Below, one piece after another: positions 47,955 through 57,369 of a stretch of 64,000 nt of DNA; position 1 is the first letter of the stretch, and every line of letters begins with the position of its first letter. The stretch is from Microbispora hainanensis (lineage in GTDB: Bacteria > Actinomycetota > Actinomycetes > Streptosporangiales > Streptosporangiaceae), in NCBI RefSeq assembly GCF_006874475.1, contig NZ_VIRM01000004.1, positions 62,001-126,000 on the forward strand. The letters are read 5' to 3'. Made by a program: the position numbers and the translations under genes. The notes under the pieces are model-generated. The model was given only the letters and a program-made list of their open reading frames with translations, was not told where the DNA came from and did no database searches.

Positions 47955-50807
47955 CTAGGCCTCGTGGTCCGGGCGCTCCTCGGCGAAGATGCGGGCGAGT
48001 TCGGCCCGGGAGGCGATGTCGAGCTTGATGAAGATCCGGCGAAGATGGGCCGACACCGTGTGCGGAGACAGGAACATCCGGGCGGCGGCCTGACGATTGG
48101 TCAATCCCTGGGCGATCAGCTCCGCCACGGCGCGTTCGGTGTCGGTGAGGCTGTTCCAGCCGAACTCCTCCTGGTGCGGCGGGGCCCAGTGACGGCGCCG
48201 GACGCCCAGCGCACGCAGGCGCGCCCGCACGCGGGCCGCGCCCCGCAGGGCGCCGATCCGCTGGTAGCCGTCGTACGCCTGGTCGAGGCTGTGGATGGCC
48301 CGCTCGCGGTCGGCGGAGGCGCCGGTCTTCATGAGCAGGACTCCGAGGTCCTCGGCGGCCGAGGCGCGCTCCCACAGTTGCGGGTGGTTGGCGGCGGCGA
48401 GGGCGAGGTCGGCGGGGTCGGCGTGGAGAAGACCGCGAGCATGCGCGGCCGCCGCGCCGAAGATGGGGTAGCCGGGGTTCCTCCGTGCGAGGTGGCCGGC
48501 CGTGTCGACGATGGTCTGCGCGTACGCCCGGTTTCCCGTGTCCAGCGCCAGCCGGGTCATGAAGACGGCCGCGAGGGGGGCCGTCATGAGCGTCCGTCGT
48601 TGCTGGTCCGCGTCCGTGTAGGTGGGGCGGAGGATGTCCATCGCCCGTTCGAGATCGCCCTGGCCCTCGGCGATCACGGCCTCCACCCACCTTTCCCAGG
48701 CCGATCCGAAGAGCATTCCGGCGGTGCCGGGCTCGCGCGCGTACCTCTTGATGTAGCGGGCCGCGGCGTTCATGTCGCCGCGCCGCACGGCGATGTACGC
48801 GAGGATCGACAGCCCCACGCGGATGAACCCGTGCGTGCCCATCTCGTCCGCGATCGTCATTCCGGCCTCGGCCTCGGCGACGGCGTCGTCGAGGCGGGCG
48901 GCGGCCAGTTTGACGCGGGCGCGGAAGAGCGCGGGCTGCGCGGCCAGCACGGTCACGCCGAGCGCCTCGATCTCCTCCTCGGCCGCCCGGATGGCCAGGT
49001 CGGCCGCTTCGAACTGACACAGGCACCGGTGAAGATGACCCAGCAGCAGCCGGGTGTACGGCCGCTGGACGGCCTCCACGGCGCCGCGGTTCGCGATCCG
49101 CAGGGCCTCGTCCAGATTCCTGAACGAGTCGTCGACCCGGCCGTCGATCATCGCGCACCGGGAGAGCATCAGCAGGGCGCCCACCACGGCCGTGTCGGAA
49201 TGCCCGTCGCGATCGGCGAGGACGGCATCCGCCCGCCGTTGTCCCTCTCCCACGTCGTTCAGGGTGATGAGCCCCCAGAACACCGTCCACTCGGCGACGT
49301 CGCGAAGGTCACGGGAGATGTCGTCCTCGTGGAGCAGGCCTTCGGCCTGGGACACGGCGTCGGCCGGCCGGCCGCTCAGAAGCAGGATGTACGCCAGCGC
49401 GCAGCGCAGGCGATGCGCCAGCGCGGAGGGAGCCCTGCCGAGCGCGCGGCGAGCGAGATCGGCGGCCTCGCTCAGCCGCCCGATGGCCGTCAGGGCGTCG
49501 ACCGCGATGGTGGCCCGGCCCACCCAGTCGGGGTCGGCGGCGTCGGTCAGCTCCAGCGCCCGGGTGGCGAGATCGGCGGCGGCATGCGGCGAGGACCGAA
49601 GCACCTCCCGCGCCGCCTGGTCCAGTGCGAGCAGGGCGCACGCGTCACCGTGGCCGGCGCTGTGGATGAGGTGCGCGGCGGCGGGAACGGCCGATCCGCC
49701 GCGTTTCAGCAGCATCTCTCCCGCCTCGCGGTGCAGGGCCCGCCGGACGGCGGTCGACAGGCTCTCCGTCACCGCCTCCCACAGGAGGTCGTGCCGGAAG
49801 GCCAGCTCGTGCCCGGCGGATCCGACGATGCCCGCCGACATCGCCTCCTCCAGCATGGGCAGCAGATCGCCCGTCGATTCGCCGAGCATCTCGGCCAGGT
49901 CCGTCACCGAGAACGAACGGCCCAGGACCCCGGCGACCTGGAGCATGTGCCTGGTCGGCCGGGACAGCTCCTCCAGACGCTCCCGGGTGACCGCCTGAGC
50001 CGACGGCAGCCGTGCCGACGCCAGCCGCGCGCGGCCGTCGGCGATCCGGAACCCGCCCTCGCGCTTGAGCTTCTCGATGAGGTGGACGAGCAGGAAGGGA
50101 TTGGCGTCCGCTATGCCGGCCAGGGCCAGCACGTCCGGCTCGGGCGCCGCCCCGAGGACGTCGGCGACCACCTCGGCCACCGCCGCGTCGTCCAGAGCCT
50201 CCAGCCGGATCCGCCTCGCACCCTCGCGATCCAGCGTGTTGAACACGCGGTCGAGCCAGGGGATGTCGCCGCCGCCGGTCGTACGGGCCAGCATCCAGAC
50301 GAGCGGGGAGGAGGCGAAGTCCATGGTCAGCGACCGCACCGCCAGCATGGTCATGTGGTCGGTCCACTGCAGGTCGTCCAGGGTGAGCAGCAAGGGCCCG
50401 TGCGCCACCAGCGCCTCCAGCGGTTCCTGCAGCTGCTCCAGCAACTGCAGCCGCCGGTCGGCCGGGCCGGGCACGCCGCCGCCGTCGCCGGTGGGAAGGA
50501 GGATCTCCCCGAGCGCCGAGGTCAGCGGGGCCAGCGGCATCAACTGGGTCAGCTCGTCCGCGACGCCGCGGACCACCCGGAACCCCCATCTGCCCGCGGT
50601 GACGGCGGCCACGTCGAGCAGGCGGCTCTTGCCGACGCCCGGCGGGCCCTCGACCAGCAGAACCCCGCCCCCGCCGACACGTGCCGCCCCGAGCCGGCCG
50701 GCGACGAGCTCCCACTCCCGGGCACGGCCGCGCCACCCGGGCCAGGATGCCTCCCGGGAACCGGGCCTATGCGTCGCATCCAGGACATTCCGGGATAACT
50801 TGCACAT
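47955..50807 (-). CDS. LuxR-family ATP-dependent regulator (LAL type)
   Basis: This 950-residue regulator has an N-terminal AAA ATPase (Walker A VEGPPGVGKSRLL near residue 50; LLTLDDLQWTDH near 135), a long TPR-like helical middle, and a C-terminal LuxR helix-turn-helix near residue 885 (LTDTERAVAELIAQGLTNRQ; SPHTVSAHLRRIFIKLDI). Such regulators activate transcription on binding a small ligand, like MalT. I chose the ATG at 50807; the frame stays open to an ATG at 50930, and neither start has a clear ribosome site. The TauD operon converges on it from the other side, and two histidine kinase genes are divergent. Its target is unknown. Confidence 0.9.
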   Translation of the reverse strand: MCKLSRNVLDATHRPGSREASWPGWRGRAREWELVAGRLGAARVGGGGVLLVEGPPGVGKSRLLDVAAVTAGRWGFRVVRGVADELTQLMPLAPLTSALGEILLPTGDGGGVPGPADRRLQLLEQLQEPLEALVAHGPLLLTLDDLQWTDHMTMLAVRSLTMDFASSPLVWMLARTTGGGDIPWLDRVFNTLDREGARRIRLEALDDAAVAEVVADVLGAAPEPDVLALAGIADANPFLLVHLIEKLKREGGFRIADGRARLASARLPSAQAVTRERLEELSRPTRHMLQVAGVLGRSFSVTDLAEMLGESTGDLLPMLEEAMSAGIVGSAGHELAFRHDLLWEAVTESLSTAVRRALHREAGEMLLKRGGSAVPAAAHLIHSAGHGDACALLALDQAAREVLRSSPHAAADLATRALELTDAADPDWVGRATIAVDALTAIGRLSEAADLARRALGRAPSALAHRLRCALAYILLLSGRPADAVSQAEGLLHEDDISRDLRDVAEWTVFWGLITLNDVGEGQRRADAVLADRDGHSDTAVVGALLMLSRCAMIDGRVDDSFRNLDEALRIANRGAVEAVQRPYTRLLLGHLHRCLCQFEAADLAIRAAEEEIEALGVTVLAAQPALFRARVKLAAARLDDAVAEAEAGMTIADEMGTHGFIRVGLSILAYIAVRRGDMNAAARYIKRYAREPGTAGMLFGSAWERWVEAVIAEGQGDLERAMDILRPTYTDADQQRRTLMTAPLAAVFMTRLALDTGNRAYAQTIVDTAGHLARRNPGYPIFGAAAAHARGLLHADPADLALAAANHPQLWERASAAEDLGVLLMKTGASADRERAIHSLDQAYDGYQRIGALRGAARVRARLRALGVRRRHWAPPHQEEFGWNSLTDTERAVAELIAQGLTNRQAAARMFLSPHTVSAHLRRIFIKLDIASRAELARIFAEERPDHEA

Positions 50808-51125
50808 GAAGCCATAAGACACCCGGCGTACAGGACGTCGCAACAGGCCCCCGGTTGCCCCTCCATCGCGATCGGACGAGGCCGGACGGTAGATCTCAGC
50901 GCCGTGAGCAGCGCGTAACCCTACACACATGTGCGATACGAAGAAGGCCGTCCGCCGTTCAGGATCGAATCGGTCGACTCATTTCTCGCTTATGAGCCGA
51001 CGCGTAAGCCACTCCCTCGACTGAGCGGTACCGAAGAACCATGTGCAGCGGACGACGCGCGACGCCTCCCGGCCCTCTCAGGAGCCTGGCATCCCTCGAA
51101 TTCCTATTTCGAAAGGGTGGCGACG
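50808..51125. promoter_or_regulatory. Divergent gap between the LAL regulator and the first histidine kinase
   Basis: This 318-bp region is open in one frame toward the kinase and in another toward the regulator, but it lacks recognisable domains. It probably contains both promoters. I see no clear palindrome. Confidence 0.4.
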
Positions 51126-52889
51126 GTGGACCTGAAGAACGATGAGTTCCTGATCCTCCTGTGGCTGTTGTTCACGCTCTTCACGTTGCTCGCGTGGATG
51201 GCCGCCACAAAGGTCTTCGGGCACGTGCTGGCCGGCGGGTCGCCGATGCTCGCCTGGCGCGCACATGGGACGAGCGACGGTGCGAACCGCGCGAACGCCT
51301 CTCGCGCGGAGAACGGCGAACACGGATCCCGGACGCGGGCTCCCCGCCGCCCCCCGACGGCCGACCGGCCGCAGCACCGGCTCTCCGCGGCCGGCTCCAC
51401 CGGCCACGCCTCCGCGGAGCACGCGCACGAGACCCCCGGTCACGCCGGAGCGTCGTCACCCGGCCCAGGGAACCACGGGAACGACCACCGGCATCCGGCC
51501 CGGCGGCGGCCGGACCTGTGGAGGCGCTGGGCGCCCGTCTCGATCCGAGGGCAGATGACCATGCTGGCCACCGCCATGACGCTCCTCACCCTCCTCCCCG
51601 TGGGAGGGGGGATGTACCTTCTGGCCAAAGCCGGGACCGTCCGAGGGGGGTGTGACCGGTGCGGGACCGCTCTGCCCCAGACCGGGACCCCGCCGGCGTA
51701 CGGCCCGGTGGCACGGGGCGCCGGCCGGGCCCATCGCCTGGTGGCGGCCGGCCCCATCGGGTCCTCGCCCGCGGCGCGGGAAACGTCACCCCGGGCCCCT
51801 GAGAGGAGCCTCGGACCGCGCACGGGCGCCCCGGGGCGCATGCCGGCGCGCACCACTGTCTTCCCCGCCGGTGTCTTCCCCGCCGGTGTCTTCCCCGCGG
51901 GTGTCTTCCCCGCCGGGCCTCGGGCGGTCGTCGAGGCGGGGCAGACGCTGCTGGGCTTCGCGCGGCCCCGCCTCCCGCTGCTCGTGTCGCTCGAGACCGC
52001 CGAGCTCATCGCCCTGAACGCCTGGGTCACCTGGAAGGTGAGCGGATGGCTGCTCCGCCCCCTCGACGGGGTGAGCGCCGAACTCTCCCGGATCGACTTC
52101 GCCCACCTGTCCGCCGGCATCTCCGTGCCCAGGAGGGCGCAGGAGATCACGCGGTTGAGCCGCACGATCAACCAGGCTCTGGGGCGGGTGCAGCGGGCCA
52201 AGGAGGAACTCGAGGACCTCGCCCGCCGCCAGCGGCAGTTCGCGTCGGACGTCGCCCACGAACTGCGCACTCCCATCGCCGGGCTGCGGGTGCAGCTCGA
52301 AGCGGCACAGCAGGATCCCGGCGGGATGCCGCTGCCGGAGCTGCTCGAGACGACGCTGGTTCAGGTGGACCGGCTTGAGACGATCACCGAGGACATCCTG
52401 TGCCTCGCCCGTCTGCCCAACTGCCCACCCGCCGAGTGGCGGCAGGTCGACCTCGCGGCCCTCGTCAAGGCCGAGGTCGCGCAGCGTACGGATCGGCGCC
52501 CGGTGCGGCTCCGCATCACCCACGGGGCCATCGTCACCGCCGTGCCGTCCCAGATCAGCCGGGTGCTCACCAACCTGCTGAACAACGCGCAGCGGCACTC
52601 CAGGCGTGTAGTGTGCGTCGAGGTGCGGGTCGATCCCGCCTCGGTCGAAATCGCGGTCAGCGACGACGGGCCGGGGATCGCCGAGGCCGACCGTGAGCGG
52701 GTGTTCCAGCGCTTCACCCGGTTGGACGACGCCCGCAGGCTCGACAGTCTCGGCACCGGGCTGGGCCTGGCCATCGCCCGCGACATCGCCCAGGCGCATC
52801 AGGGGACCCTCGGCGTCGAAGAAAGCACAGCAGGCGGGGCGCGATTCGTCCTGCGGCTGCCGCGAGTCCGGCAGCCTGAAACGGGGTGA
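51126..52889 (+). CDS. Sensor histidine kinase with unusual, repeat-containing sensor region
   Basis: This protein of about 587 residues begins with a membrane helix (FLILLWLLFTLFTLLAW), followed by a Pro/Ala/His-rich stretch and a second helix near residue 145. A low-complexity segment near residues 240-265 contains V-F-P-A-G four times. A third helix near 290 leads into a HAMP-like region. The kinase core has the phospho-His in DVAHELRTP near 380, N-box NNAQRHS, G1 DDGPGIAEAD and G2 GTGLGLAIA. The GTG at 51126 has AAGGG upstream; the true start is uncertain. It overlaps no regulator gene and is followed by a second kinase 2 bp later. Confidence 0.8.
   Translation: MDLKNDEFLILLWLLFTLFTLLAWMAATKVFGHVLAGGSPMLAWRAHGTSDGANRANASRAENGEHGSRTRAPRRPPTADRPQHRLSAAGSTGHASAEHAHETPGHAGASSPGPGNHGNDHRHPARRRPDLWRRWAPVSIRGQMTMLATAMTLLTLLPVGGGMYLLAKAGTVRGGCDRCGTALPQTGTPPAYGPVARGAGRAHRLVAAGPIGSSPAARETSPRAPERSLGPRTGAPGRMPARTTVFPAGVFPAGVFPAGVFPAGPRAVVEAGQTLLGFARPRLPLLVSLETAELIALNAWVTWKVSGWLLRPLDGVSAELSRIDFAHLSAGISVPRRAQEITRLSRTINQALGRVQRAKEELEDLARRQRQFASDVAHELRTPIAGLRVQLEAAQQDPGGMPLPELLETTLVQVDRLETITEDILCLARLPNCPPAEWRQVDLAALVKAEVAQRTDRRPVRLRITHGAIVTAVPSQISRVLTNLLNNAQRHSRRVVCVEVRVDPASVEIAVSDDGPGIAEADRERVFQRFTRLDDARRLDSLGTGLGLAIARDIAQAHQGTLGVEESTAGGARFVLRLPRVRQPETG
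51858..51917 (+). repeat. Four tandem 15-bp units inside the kinase gene
   Basis: GTCTTCCCCGCCGGT occurs four times (51858, 51873, 51888, 51903) with one or two changes. It encodes V-F-P-A-G repeats just outside the membrane region. Confidence 0.95.
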
Positions 52890-52891
52890 TC

Positions 52892-54271
52892 ATGAAGTTA
52901 GAGAACTGTTCTATCCGGGCCCGTCTGGCGCTGTTCGTGAGCGTCGTGGTCAGCCTGCTCTGCATCGTGTTCTCCATCGTCTTGTTGTTCGCCCTCAACA
53001 AGATGGCCACCGAGAACCTCACCAAAGAGGTGACGGCGGTCGGCGAGCTGACCGCGTACAACGTCGACCACGGTCAGATCGAGAATCCGCTGCCGCCGAT
53101 CTCGGCGAACCTGATCCGCCCCGTCCAGGTGGTCAACCCGCAGAGACAGGTGGTCGCCGCGACCAGGGATTTGCAGCACCGGCCGCTCATGGCGCATTTC
53201 ACGCCGGCAAGCCCCAGGCGGGTGGCGAGCGCCCTGATCTGCAATTCGGTCTTTCCCTCCGGCGGCTGCCATATCGTCGTCGCGCAACAGGTGTATCGCG
53301 ACGGCGACTGGACCGTGTACAGCGCCGCACCGGCGCTGCCGTTCTTCGTCTATCCCGGCATGGTGGCCCTCCTGGTCGGGGGAACGGTCCTCTTCACCGG
53401 GGCGGTCGCCTACGGGGCGCGGCACACCGTCGCCAGCTCGCTCAGGCCCGTGGACGCCATCCGAGCCCAGCTCGACCACATCCGGAGCACCAACCTGGGC
53501 CGCCGGGTCCCCGTCCCCAAGGTCAAGGACGAGATCTACCGCCTGGCCCGGAGCGTGAACGAGACGCTGGACCGGCTGGAGCGCATGCTCGAACAGCAGC
53601 GGCGCTTCTGCGCCGACGCGTCCCACGAGCTCCGCACCCCGATCACCGCCATCCGCGTCCAGCTGGAAGACGCCCTCCTGGCGGCCGAAGACGTCGACCT
53701 GAGCACGTTGTGCGAGGACGTCCTGCCGAGCGTGGAGCGTCTCCAGGCGATCACCACCGGCCTGCTGACGCTCACCCGGTTCGACGCGGGCGTCCCGAAC
53801 TCACGGGACCCGGTCGACCTGGCCGAGCTCATCGCCCTGGAGCTGAAGAGCCACCAGGGCGACAGGAGGGTCGTCCTCCAGCTGGCGCCCGGGATGATCG
53901 TCAACGGCGACCGGCTGCAGCTGCGGCAGCTGATCTGCAACCTGATCCAGAACGCTCAGCGGTACGCGTCGTCCACCATCACGGTCACGCTCCGGCGAGA
54001 GAACGGCGACCCGCGCTTCGCGAAGGGCGTCGCGGAGCTGGAGGTCCTCGACGACGGCGCCGGGATCGCCGCCGACCACCGTGAGATGGTGTTCCAGCGC
54101 TTCGCGCGGCTCGACAGCGCACGCAGCAGGGACGCGGGAGGAATCGGTCTCGGCCTCCCCATCGCCCGGCTGATCGCCGAACGCCACGACGGCACCCTGA
54201 CCATAGCGGACAGCGCTCAAGGCGCCCGCTTCCTCGTCCGCCTCCCCCTGGACTCCCAGCTCGGCGGCTGA
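52892..54271 (+). CDS. Sensor histidine kinase
   Basis: This 459-residue HAMP-type kinase has TM1 at residues 12-35, an extracytoplasmic domain of about 115 residues with two cysteines (ALICNS and GGCHI) that could form a disulfide, and TM2 near 153-173. A HAMP domain, the phospho-His motif DASHELRTPITAIR near 243, N-box IQNAQRYA, DDGAGIAADH, and GGIGLGLPIARLI follow. It lies 2 bp after the preceding kinase and probably shares its transcript. No response regulator gene accompanies either kinase. GGGG precedes the ATG; a GTG at 52886 is an alternative. Confidence 0.92.
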   Translation: MKLENCSIRARLALFVSVVVSLLCIVFSIVLLFALNKMATENLTKEVTAVGELTAYNVDHGQIENPLPPISANLIRPVQVVNPQRQVVAATRDLQHRPLMAHFTPASPRRVASALICNSVFPSGGCHIVVAQQVYRDGDWTVYSAAPALPFFVYPGMVALLVGGTVLFTGAVAYGARHTVASSLRPVDAIRAQLDHIRSTNLGRRVPVPKVKDEIYRLARSVNETLDRLERMLEQQRRFCADASHELRTPITAIRVQLEDALLAAEDVDLSTLCEDVLPSVERLQAITTGLLTLTRFDAGVPNSRDPVDLAELIALELKSHQGDRRVVLQLAPGMIVNGDRLQLRQLICNLIQNAQRYASSTITVTLRRENGDPRFAKGVAELEVLDDGAGIAADHREMVFQRFARLDSARSRDAGGIGLGLPIARLIAERHDGTLTIADSAQGARFLVRLPLDSQLGG

Positions 54272-54318
54272 CGGCTCACGCTTTCCGGGACGTGCCGGTG
54301 TCCGCCCTGTGTCCGCCC

Positions 54319-55023
54319 TCATCCGTGGCTCTCGCGGTCCCGGGCGGCGCTGTCGAGCAGCATGTCGAGCGCGGCGGGGTAGGCGCTGTCGTTCATGTCG
54401 GCCACCAGCAGGGGCGCGACCGCCGCGATGTTGGGGTGGGTGGCGGGGGACAGGCGGGCGTACGTCGCCTGCCACATCTCCTCGTCCGCCCTGCGCGCCC
54501 GATCCGGCAGCGCGAGGGACGCCGCGTCCAGCGCCGCGAAGGCCAGCGTCATGTCGATGAAGGCGTGGTAGACGCGGACCGCCGCACGGTCGGGGAAACC
54601 GGCGCCGCGCAGCAGCCCGAGGATCGCCTCGTCGGCCGCGATCTCGTGTGACTTCCCGCTGATGCGGCTGGCGGTCAGCACCGCGGCCTGGGGGTGTTCG
54701 AGGTAGGCCGCGTGGATGCGCAGGCCCAGTTCGCGAAGGCCGGCGCGCCAGTCGCCCGTGGCGTGCCAGCCGTCCATGGCCCGGCCGATGAGCATGTCGC
54801 CGATGGCCAGGGTCAGGTCGTCGATGCCGGCGAAGTAGCGGTAGAGCGTGCTGGGGTCGGCGCCCAGGGCGATGCCGAGCCGCCGTACGGACAGTCCCGC
54901 GGAGCCGTGCTCGCGCAGCATGCGCAGCGCGGTGCGCACGATCAGGTCCTCGGAGAGGACGACTCCGTTCTTCGTCGGGCGGCGCCTCCGGCGTGCCGAC
55001 TCGGAAACCACCGGCTTGGGCAT
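54319..55023 (-). CDS. TetR-family transcriptional regulator
   Basis: This 234-residue regulator has an N-terminal TetR helix-turn-helix (IVRTALRMLREHGSAGLSVRRLGIALGADPSTLYRYFAG near residues 28-68) and an alpha-helical ligand-binding domain with a TetR_C-like profile. It diverges from the saccharopine-dehydrogenase-like gene at 55182 and probably controls it. AAGGGAGC precedes the ATG. Three 11-bp tandem units (55045-55077) lie just upstream. Confidence 0.92.
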   Translation of the reverse strand: MPKPVVSESARRRRRPTKNGVVLSEDLIVRTALRMLREHGSAGLSVRRLGIALGADPSTLYRYFAGIDDLTLAIGDMLIGRAMDGWHATGDWRAGLRELGLRIHAAYLEHPQAAVLTASRISGKSHEIAADEAILGLLRGAGFPDRAAVRVYHAFIDMTLAFAALDAASLALPDRARRADEEMWQATYARLSPATHPNIAAVAPLLVADMNDSAYPAALDMLLDSAARDRESHG

Positions 55024-55044
55024 GGTGCTCCCTTCTCCGCCGTC

Positions 55045-55077
55045 TTCCTCGGCCCTTCCTCGGCCCTTCCTCGGCCT
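55045..55077. repeat. Three tandem 11-bp units in the TetR promoter region
   Basis: TTCCTCGGCCC is repeated at 55045, 55056 and 55067 in the 158-bp gap between divergent genes. Confidence 0.85.
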
Positions 55078-55140
55078 TTCCCCGGGCGCCACCTTATGCC
55101 AACACCATTGACGTTCCGTCCGCGGGTGACGTTGGATCGT

Positions 55141-55163
55141 GGACACCAAAGGGGTCTTTGTCC
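55141..55163. promoter_or_regulatory. Nested inverted repeat, candidate TetR operator
   Basis: GGACA (55141-55145) and TGTCC (55159-55163) enclose CAAAG/CTTTG arms (55147-55160). The element lies 20-40 bp before the ATG of the saccharopine-dehydrogenase-like gene, opposite the TetR gene. Confidence 0.45.
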
Positions 55164-55181
55164 TTAAAAGGGAGCTTTGTC

Positions 55182-56414
55182 ATGCGTGTTCTGCTCGTCG
55201 GCGCCGGTGGCGTCGGTACGGCGATCACCCGGATCGCGGCCCGCCGGTCCTTCTTCGAGCACATGGTCGTCGCTGACTACGACCTGTCCCGCGCGGAGGC
55301 GGCCGTCGCCGCGCTGGGGGAGGCGGGCGCCCGGTTCACCGCCCGGCGGGTGGACGCGGGCGACGAGGCCGCGGTGGCGGCACTGCTGGCCGAGCACCGC
55401 TGCGACGTCCTGCTCAACGCCACCGACCCGCGGTTCGTGATGCCGCTGTTCCGGACGGCGCTGTCGGCCGGCGCGCACTACCTCGACATGGCGATGTCGC
55501 TGTCACGGCCGCATCCGGAGCGTCCGTACGAGGCGTGCGGGGTCAAGCTGGGGGACGCCCAGTTCGAGATGGCCGCCGAATGGGAGAAGGCGGGCAGGCT
55601 GGCCCTGGTCGGCATCGGGGTGGAGCCGGGGCTGTCGGACGTCTTCGCCCGGTACGCCGCCGACGAGCTGTTCGACCACATCGAGGAGATCGGCGTACGC
55701 GACGGCGCGAACCTCACCGTCGACGGGTACGACTTCGCGCCCTCGTTCAGCATCTGGACGACGATCGAGGAGTGCCTCAACCCGCCGGTGGTCTACGAGG
55801 CCGGCCGGGGCTGGTTCACCACCCCGCCGTTCAGCGAGCCGGAGGTCTTCGACTTTCCCGAGGGCATCGGCCCGGTCGAGTGCGTCAACGTCGAGCACGA
55901 GGAGGTCCTGCTCGTGCCCCGCTGGATCGACGCCGAGCGGGTGACCTTCAAATACGGTCTGGGCGAGCAGTTCATCGGCACACTGCGGACCCTGCATCTG
56001 CTGGGGCTCGACCGCACCGAGCCCGTCCGGGTCGTCGCCGAGGGCGGCGCCGTCGTCCAGGTGTCCCCGCGCGACGTGGTCGCGGCGTGCCTGCCCGACC
56101 CGGCGACCCTGGGCGACCGCATGCACGGCAAGACGTGCGCCGGCACCTGGGTCAAGGGCGCCAAGGACGGCGCCCCGCGCGAGGTCTACCTCTACCACGT
56201 CGTCGACAACCAGTGGTCCATGCGCGAGTACGGCTCCCAGGCGGTGGTGTGGCAGACCGCGGTCAACCCGGTCGTCGCCCTCGAACTGATGGCTACCGGC
56301 GTCTGGTCCGGCGCCGGCGTCCTCGGTCCCGAAGCCCTGCCGCCCCGGCCGTTCCTCGACCTGCTCACGGCGTACGGCACCCCGTGGGGCATGCGGGAGC
56401 AGCAGGCGGCGTGA
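55182..56414 (+). CDS. Saccharopine dehydrogenase-family protein
   Basis: This 410-residue NAD(P)-dependent Rossmann oxidoreductase is of the saccharopine/carboxynorspermidine dehydrogenase type. The dinucleotide fold starts at residue 1 (MRVLLVGAGGVGTAITRIAA), with VVADYDLSRAEA near 28 and LLNATDPRFVMPLF near 80. The C-terminal dimerisation part includes GVEPGLSDVFARYAAD. Members act on lysine, polyamine or related amino-acid intermediates; the substrate here is unknown. AAAAGGGAG forms a strong ribosome site. It is divergent from TetR. Confidence 0.87.
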   Translation: MRVLLVGAGGVGTAITRIAARRSFFEHMVVADYDLSRAEAAVAALGEAGARFTARRVDAGDEAAVAALLAEHRCDVLLNATDPRFVMPLFRTALSAGAHYLDMAMSLSRPHPERPYEACGVKLGDAQFEMAAEWEKAGRLALVGIGVEPGLSDVFARYAADELFDHIEEIGVRDGANLTVDGYDFAPSFSIWTTIEECLNPPVVYEAGRGWFTTPPFSEPEVFDFPEGIGPVECVNVEHEEVLLVPRWIDAERVTFKYGLGEQFIGTLRTLHLLGLDRTEPVRVVAEGGAVVQVSPRDVVAACLPDPATLGDRMHGKTCAGTWVKGAKDGAPREVYLYHVVDNQWSMREYGSQAVVWQTAVNPVVALELMATGVWSGAGVLGPEALPPRPFLDLLTAYGTPWGMREQQAA

Positions 56415-56439
56415 TCACGCCCTCGCCCAGACCACTCCT

Positions 56440-56518
56440 CCGCCTCGCCGCGCCCTCCGCCTCGCCGCGCCCTGTGCCTCGCCGCCCTGTGCCGCGCGGC
56501 CCTGTGCCTCGCCGCGAC
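56440..56518 (+). repeat. Irregular GCC-rich repeats after the saccharopine-dehydrogenase-like gene
   Basis: Variants of CGCCTCGCCGCGCCCT recur about five times in the 133-bp gap between two convergent genes. Confidence 0.6.
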
Positions 56519-56547
56519 CGGTGCGGCGAGGCCGGGACGACGGCCGG

Positions 56548-57357
56548 TCAGCCGCCGATGTGCCGGTCGAGGAAATCGCGGACGGTCTCGGCGAGTTCGA
56601 GGCGGTGGTCGGAGAGGGCGTGGTCGGTGTCGAACACGCGGTGCTCCAGGCGCGGCACAGGATAAGCGGTGTAGGCGGCCACCACGGGATCGTGGTGCCG
56701 CGCGGCGGGGGTGATGGTGTCGCGCCCGGCCGTGCCGACGAGCAGCACCGGCCGGTCCGCGAGCTTCGGGGCGAGCGCGGACAGGCTCCACGCCTCGCCC
56801 GCCTCCATCATCTCGTCCACGAGCGCGGCGCCGCTGGTCCCCCTCAGGGGCAGCAGGTCGTCGCCGAACCCCTCGACGTACGCCGCCCGAAGCGCCGCGT
56901 CCTCCCGGCAGGCGGCCGCGACGGAGCCGAAGTCGAACGCCGACACCGACACGACGGCGCGGACGCCCGGGTCGCCCGCCGCGGTCCTCAGCGCGGCGAA
57001 GCCGCCGAAGCTGTGCCCCGCCAGCGCCAGCCGCTCCGGATCGAGGCGGTGCGCTGCGGCGAAACCCGGCTCGCGTACGGCCGTCACGACACGGGCGGCG
57101 TCCTCAAGCGAGGTGGCCCACGACCAGGAGCCGCCGACGCCCCAGGACCCGCGGTAGTGGAAGACGAGGGCGGCATATCCGGCGCGGCGCAGATGCTGGG
57201 CCAGGTCGAAGTTGCGCTCGTGCCCGGGGAAGCCGTGCAGCAGCACGACGACCGGATGCGGTCCCGGCCCGGCCGGGAGGTGCAGGACGCCCAGCAGGGT
57301 CTCGCCGTCGCTGTCGAAGATCACATTGGCGTTGGCCGCCGGAATCTCGGGGGTCAT
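56548..57357 (-). CDS. Alpha/beta hydrolase (dienelactone hydrolase / prolyl-oligopeptidase-like)
   Basis: This 269-residue hydrolase has LLHGFPGHERN near residue 40 (oxyanion loop), the nucleophile elbow AGHSFGGFAAL near 110, an acid residue near VLLVGTAGRDTITP around 205, and a C-terminal histidine in DTDHALSDHR. It probably hydrolyses a small ester or peptide; the substrate is unknown. GAGG precedes the ATG at 57357; the ATG at 57369 adds four residues. A 24-bp palindrome stands directly upstream, pointing to specific control by an unidentified regulator. Confidence 0.88.
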   Translation of the reverse strand: MTPEIPAANANVIFDSDGETLLGVLHLPAGPGPHPVVVLLHGFPGHERNFDLAQHLRRAGYAALVFHYRGSWGVGGSWSWATSLEDAARVVTAVREPGFAAAHRLDPERLALAGHSFGGFAALRTAAGDPGVRAVVSVSAFDFGSVAAACREDAALRAAYVEGFGDDLLPLRGTSGAALVDEMMEAGEAWSLSALAPKLADRPVLLVGTAGRDTITPAARHHDPVVAAYTAYPVPRLEHRVFDTDHALSDHRLELAETVRDFLDRHIGG

Positions 57358-57369
57358 CCGTCCTCGCAT

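Noticed and set aside
47942-47956. Short hairpin AGCCGGC/GCCGGCT between the TauD and LAL genes
   Set aside because: Seven base pairs overlapping a stop codon is too weak to call a terminator with confidence.
47964-50798. A plus-strand open frame of 944 codons opposite the LAL regulator
   Set aside because: The opposite strand carries a clear AAA ATPase and LuxR helix-turn-helix, while this frame has no recognisable domain.
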